Source: Acidimicrobiaceae bacterium
Lineage (GTDB): Bacteria; Actinomycetota; Acidimicrobiia; Acidimicrobiales; RAAP-2
Direction: 5' to 3'
NCBI GenBank assembly: GCA_003155135.1
Contig: PMFN01000028.1
Location: 1 to 64,000, forward strand
Length of the DNA stretch: 64,000 nucleotides
Numbering within the stretch: position 1 is the first letter of the stretch; the number at the start of each line of letters is the position of its first letter. The notes below the pieces were generated by a model that saw nothing but the letters and a program-made list of their open reading frames with translations, searched no databases and was not told the origin of the DNA. A program made the position numbers and the translations under genes. Of the stretch, positions 61,898 to 64,000 are shown one piece after another.

Positions 61898-64000
61898 TCA
61901 GGTGGGGACGGCTTCTCGCGCCACCTTCTGGCTCACCACCTGGCTCGAGCCGCCCGGGGCCATGGTCACCCCGTAGAGGGCGTCACCGGTCTCCATGGTG
62001 CGCTTCTGGTGGCTCACGATGATCAGCTGCGCCTCGGCGCGGAACTCGCGCACGAGGCCCAAGAAGCGGTGCAGGTTGACGTCGTCGAGGGCGGCTTCGA
62101 CCTCGTCCATCAGGTAGAAGGGCGACGGGCGCGAGCGGAAGACGGCGAAGAGGAACGCGAGGGCGGCCAAGGAGCGCTCGCCGCCCGAGAGGAGCGAGAC
62201 CCGCCGCACATTGCGCCCGAGCGGGCGCACCTCGACCTCGATCCCCGTCTTCAACAGGTCGTCGGGCTCGGTGAGGACCAGGCGCCCGGTGCCGCCGGGG
62301 AAGAGCGTGGCGACGAGCGAGGAGAAGTGCTCGTTCACGTCGGCGGCGGCGGCGGCGAACGACGACATGATCTCCTCGTCGAGCGTGCGGACGACCTCTT
62401 GGAGCTCCCGGCGGGCCGAGCGCACATCGTCGACCTGGGTGTCGAGCTCGCGGTGGCGCTCCTCGAGCACCGAGAGCTCCTCCAACGCCAGTGGGTTGAT
62501 GAGCCCGAGGGCACCGAGTCGTTCGGTCAGGTCCGCCGCGTGCTCCGCCGCGCTGCGGCCGGCGGGCAGCTCGGGGCACGGGGCACCGAGCACCTCGTCG
62601 GGCGTGCTCGTGAGGTCGTGGCTGATCACCTCGGCGAGCGCGTCGGCGCGCAGCGCCACCTCGGCGATCTCGAGGTCGTGGACCCGGGTGCGCTCGCGCA
62701 CCTGCTGGAGGCGCGCCTCGGTGCTCGAGCGCTCGAGCCGGAGGTGCTCGAGGCGCTCCCCGCCGGCGCGCACGGCCGCCACCTGGCCCCGGTAGTCCGC
62801 ACGCAGGGTCTCGAACACCGCCTCGAGGCGCTCCCTCTCCCCTTCGAGGAGGGCACCCAGACGCACGAGTGCACGCCCGTCGGCCTCGAGGCGCTCACGG
62901 CGCGCCTGCGCGGCCTCACGCTCTTCTGCGTGGCCCTCGAGGCGCCGCTCCACCTCGGCCCGGCGCCGCGCCAGCACCCGGCGGCGCTCCTCGAGGCCGG
63001 CCGTGCGGACCTCGAGCGACTGGCGAGCGGCGCGCAACTCGGCACGGCGCTCCTCGAGGACCGACGCGGCGCTCGTGGCCAGGGCCGCCTCGGCCACGGC
63101 GGCAGCGGCGGCCTCCTCGATCGCCGGGATCGCCTCTTCCACCTCCAAGAGCGCCTCGGCCGCCTCCTCCACGCGCTGGGCCGCCTCGTCACGGGCCGCC
63201 TCGGCCTCGGCGAGTTCGACGGCCAACCGGGAGCGCTCGACACCGGACCGGGAGCGCTCGGCGTCGGCAGCATGACGAGCGGCGACATGGCGGTCGAGCT
63301 CGCGGCGCGCGTCGAGCTCGCCGCGCTGCGCCGCGCTGAGCCCGGCGCGGGCTTCGGCCAGGCGGGCGCCGGCGGCATCGGCCTCGGCCGCCAGGCGGCC
63401 GGCGGTGACGGTTGCCTCCTCGACGGCCGCACGCGTCACCACGCCCTTCGACGAGCGCACCCGCCACCCGCTCGTGGCGAAGCGGTCCCCGGCGGCGGTC
63501 ACGACAACGAGATCGGGGCGCTCGAGGGCGAGGTCGATCGCGGTGTCGATCCCCCCGACGCGCACCGCGTCGGCCAAGAGCACGTCGAGGACGGCGGCCA
63601 CCTCGGGGGTCGATGTCGTCCGCAGCGACACGTGGGGGCGCAGCCACGCTGCCCCCGCCGGCGCCTCGCCGGCTGCTCGGCGAGCGCTGCGCGCCGGCGC
63701 GAGCACCGCGCCGGTCAGGCCCTCGGAGCGAAGGCGCGACAGGGCCTCGGAGGCTGCGGCCCGGTTCTCGACCACCACGGCGGCCACCGAGGCGCCCGCA
63801 GCTGCCTCGAAGGCCTCCTCCCAACCGGGGTCGATGACCACGAGGTCGACGAGGGCGCCGACCACCCCATCGACGTCGGCGAGGAGATCGCGACCCGCCG
63901 CCCCCTGCAGCTCGCTCAGCGCACGGGCCAGGGCCTCGGCGCGCGCCGCGCTGCGATGGCGTGCCTCGTCGGCGAGCGATGCCTCGGTCTCGGCGGCGCC
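61898..64000 (-). CDS. smc: Chromosome partition protein SMC (C-terminal two thirds, partial)
   Basis: The open frame continues through 64000, so the N terminus lies outside. The visible part starts in coiled coil (ALARALSELQGAAGRDLLAD), then the hinge domain (GVVGALVDLVVIDPGWEEAF), coiled coil with long Ala/Glu/Arg runs, and a C-terminal ATPase half: signature LLSGGERSLAALAFLFAVF and Walker B FYLMDEVEAALDDVN, with the D-loop. It organises and segregates the chromosome. Internal GTG/ATG codons are not starts. Confidence 0.95.
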   Translation of the reverse strand, partial: GAAETEASLADEARHRSAARAEALARALSELQGAAGRDLLADVDGVVGALVDLVVIDPGWEEAFEAAAGASVAAVVVENRAAASEALSRLRSEGLTGAVLAPARSARRAAGEAPAGAAWLRPHVSLRTTSTPEVAAVLDVLLADAVRVGGIDTAIDLALERPDLVVVTAAGDRFATSGWRVRSSKGVVTRAAVEEATVTAGRLAAEADAAGARLAEARAGLSAAQRGELDARRELDRHVAARHAADAERSRSGVERSRLAVELAEAEAARDEAAQRVEEAAEALLEVEEAIPAIEEAAAAAVAEAALATSAASVLEERRAELRAARQSLEVRTAGLEERRRVLARRRAEVERRLEGHAEEREAAQARRERLEADGRALVRLGALLEGERERLEAVFETLRADYRGQVAAVRAGGERLEHLRLERSSTEARLQQVRERTRVHDLEIAEVALRADALAEVISHDLTSTPDEVLGAPCPELPAGRSAAEHAADLTERLGALGLINPLALEELSVLEERHRELDTQVDDVRSARRELQEVVRTLDEEIMSSFAAAAADVNEHFSSLVATLFPGGTGRLVLTEPDDLLKTGIEVEVRPLGRNVRRVSLLSGGERSLAALAFLFAVFRSRPSPFYLMDEVEAALDDVNLHRFLGLVREFRAEAQLIIVSHQKRTMETGDALYGVTMAPGGSSQVVSQKVAREAVPT

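Overview
The window is a very GC-rich, densely coded bacterial chromosome segment with frequent GTG/TTG starts and many 1-11 bp gene overlaps. A mycothiol-conjugate amidase, a DUF2469 gene beside rplS, several F420-type oxidoreductases, PspA-HtpX-PspAB, and GYWEVASDGG-type C-terminal repeats on a secreted glycosidase point to Actinomycetota. The repeats in particular suggest Acidimicrobiia, which is an inference. No tRNA, rRNA, CRISPR array or intact mobile element was seen.

Layout. 0.3-5 kb: a secreted GH44 glycosidase with six C-terminal repeats, a frameshifted haem-oxygenase-like remnant, a Ca2+/H+ antiporter and a small hypothetical protein. 5-18 kb: Ku, an oxidoreductase, a DHA2 drug exporter, a zinc alcohol dehydrogenase, a K+-channel-like membrane protein, a secreted hydrolase and an unusual MFS carrier separated by a 34-bp perfect palindrome, a decayed stretch (14.4-15.4 kb), then small conserved proteins, a RecB-like nuclease, a PAP2 phosphatase and a DsbA-fold protein. 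18-25 kb: an F420-type oxidoreductase, purK-purE, a YdjC-like deacetylase, mca and the envelope-stress genes pspA-htpX-pspAB. 25-31.5 kb: a phosphate-type MFS carrier lying between two truncated genes, a tyrosine phosphatase, and a phosphoribosyltransferase/hydrolase fusion followed by an erythromycin-esterase-family gene. 31.7-38 kb: a leftward fumC-phhB-CPT-D-cysteine-desulfhydrase run, divergent moaC and an MMPL exporter.

38-51.3 kb is the most striking block. A zinc-ribbon epimerase, a GT2 glycosyltransferase, a TIGR04282 transferase, a methyltransferase, a GT39-like membrane glycosyltransferase, a four-helix membrane protein and a membrane-bound sulfite-oxidase-fold molybdoenzyme are followed by a molybdate uptake operon (HTH-TOBE regulator, modA, a fused modB-modC), mogA, and a leftward moaE-moeA-moaA-moaD operon. 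Metal uptake, cofactor assembly and a candidate client enzyme therefore sit side by side.

51.5-56.4 kb holds a two-component system, a PPOX-fold flavin/F420 protein, and a short NfeD-like/SPFH/LLM operon with a DUF2469 gene. 56.4-64 kb is a conserved housekeeping run, read leftward: smc (cut by the window edge), ftsY, ffh, rpsP, a KH-domain gene with a strongly acidic extension, rimM, trmD and rplS.
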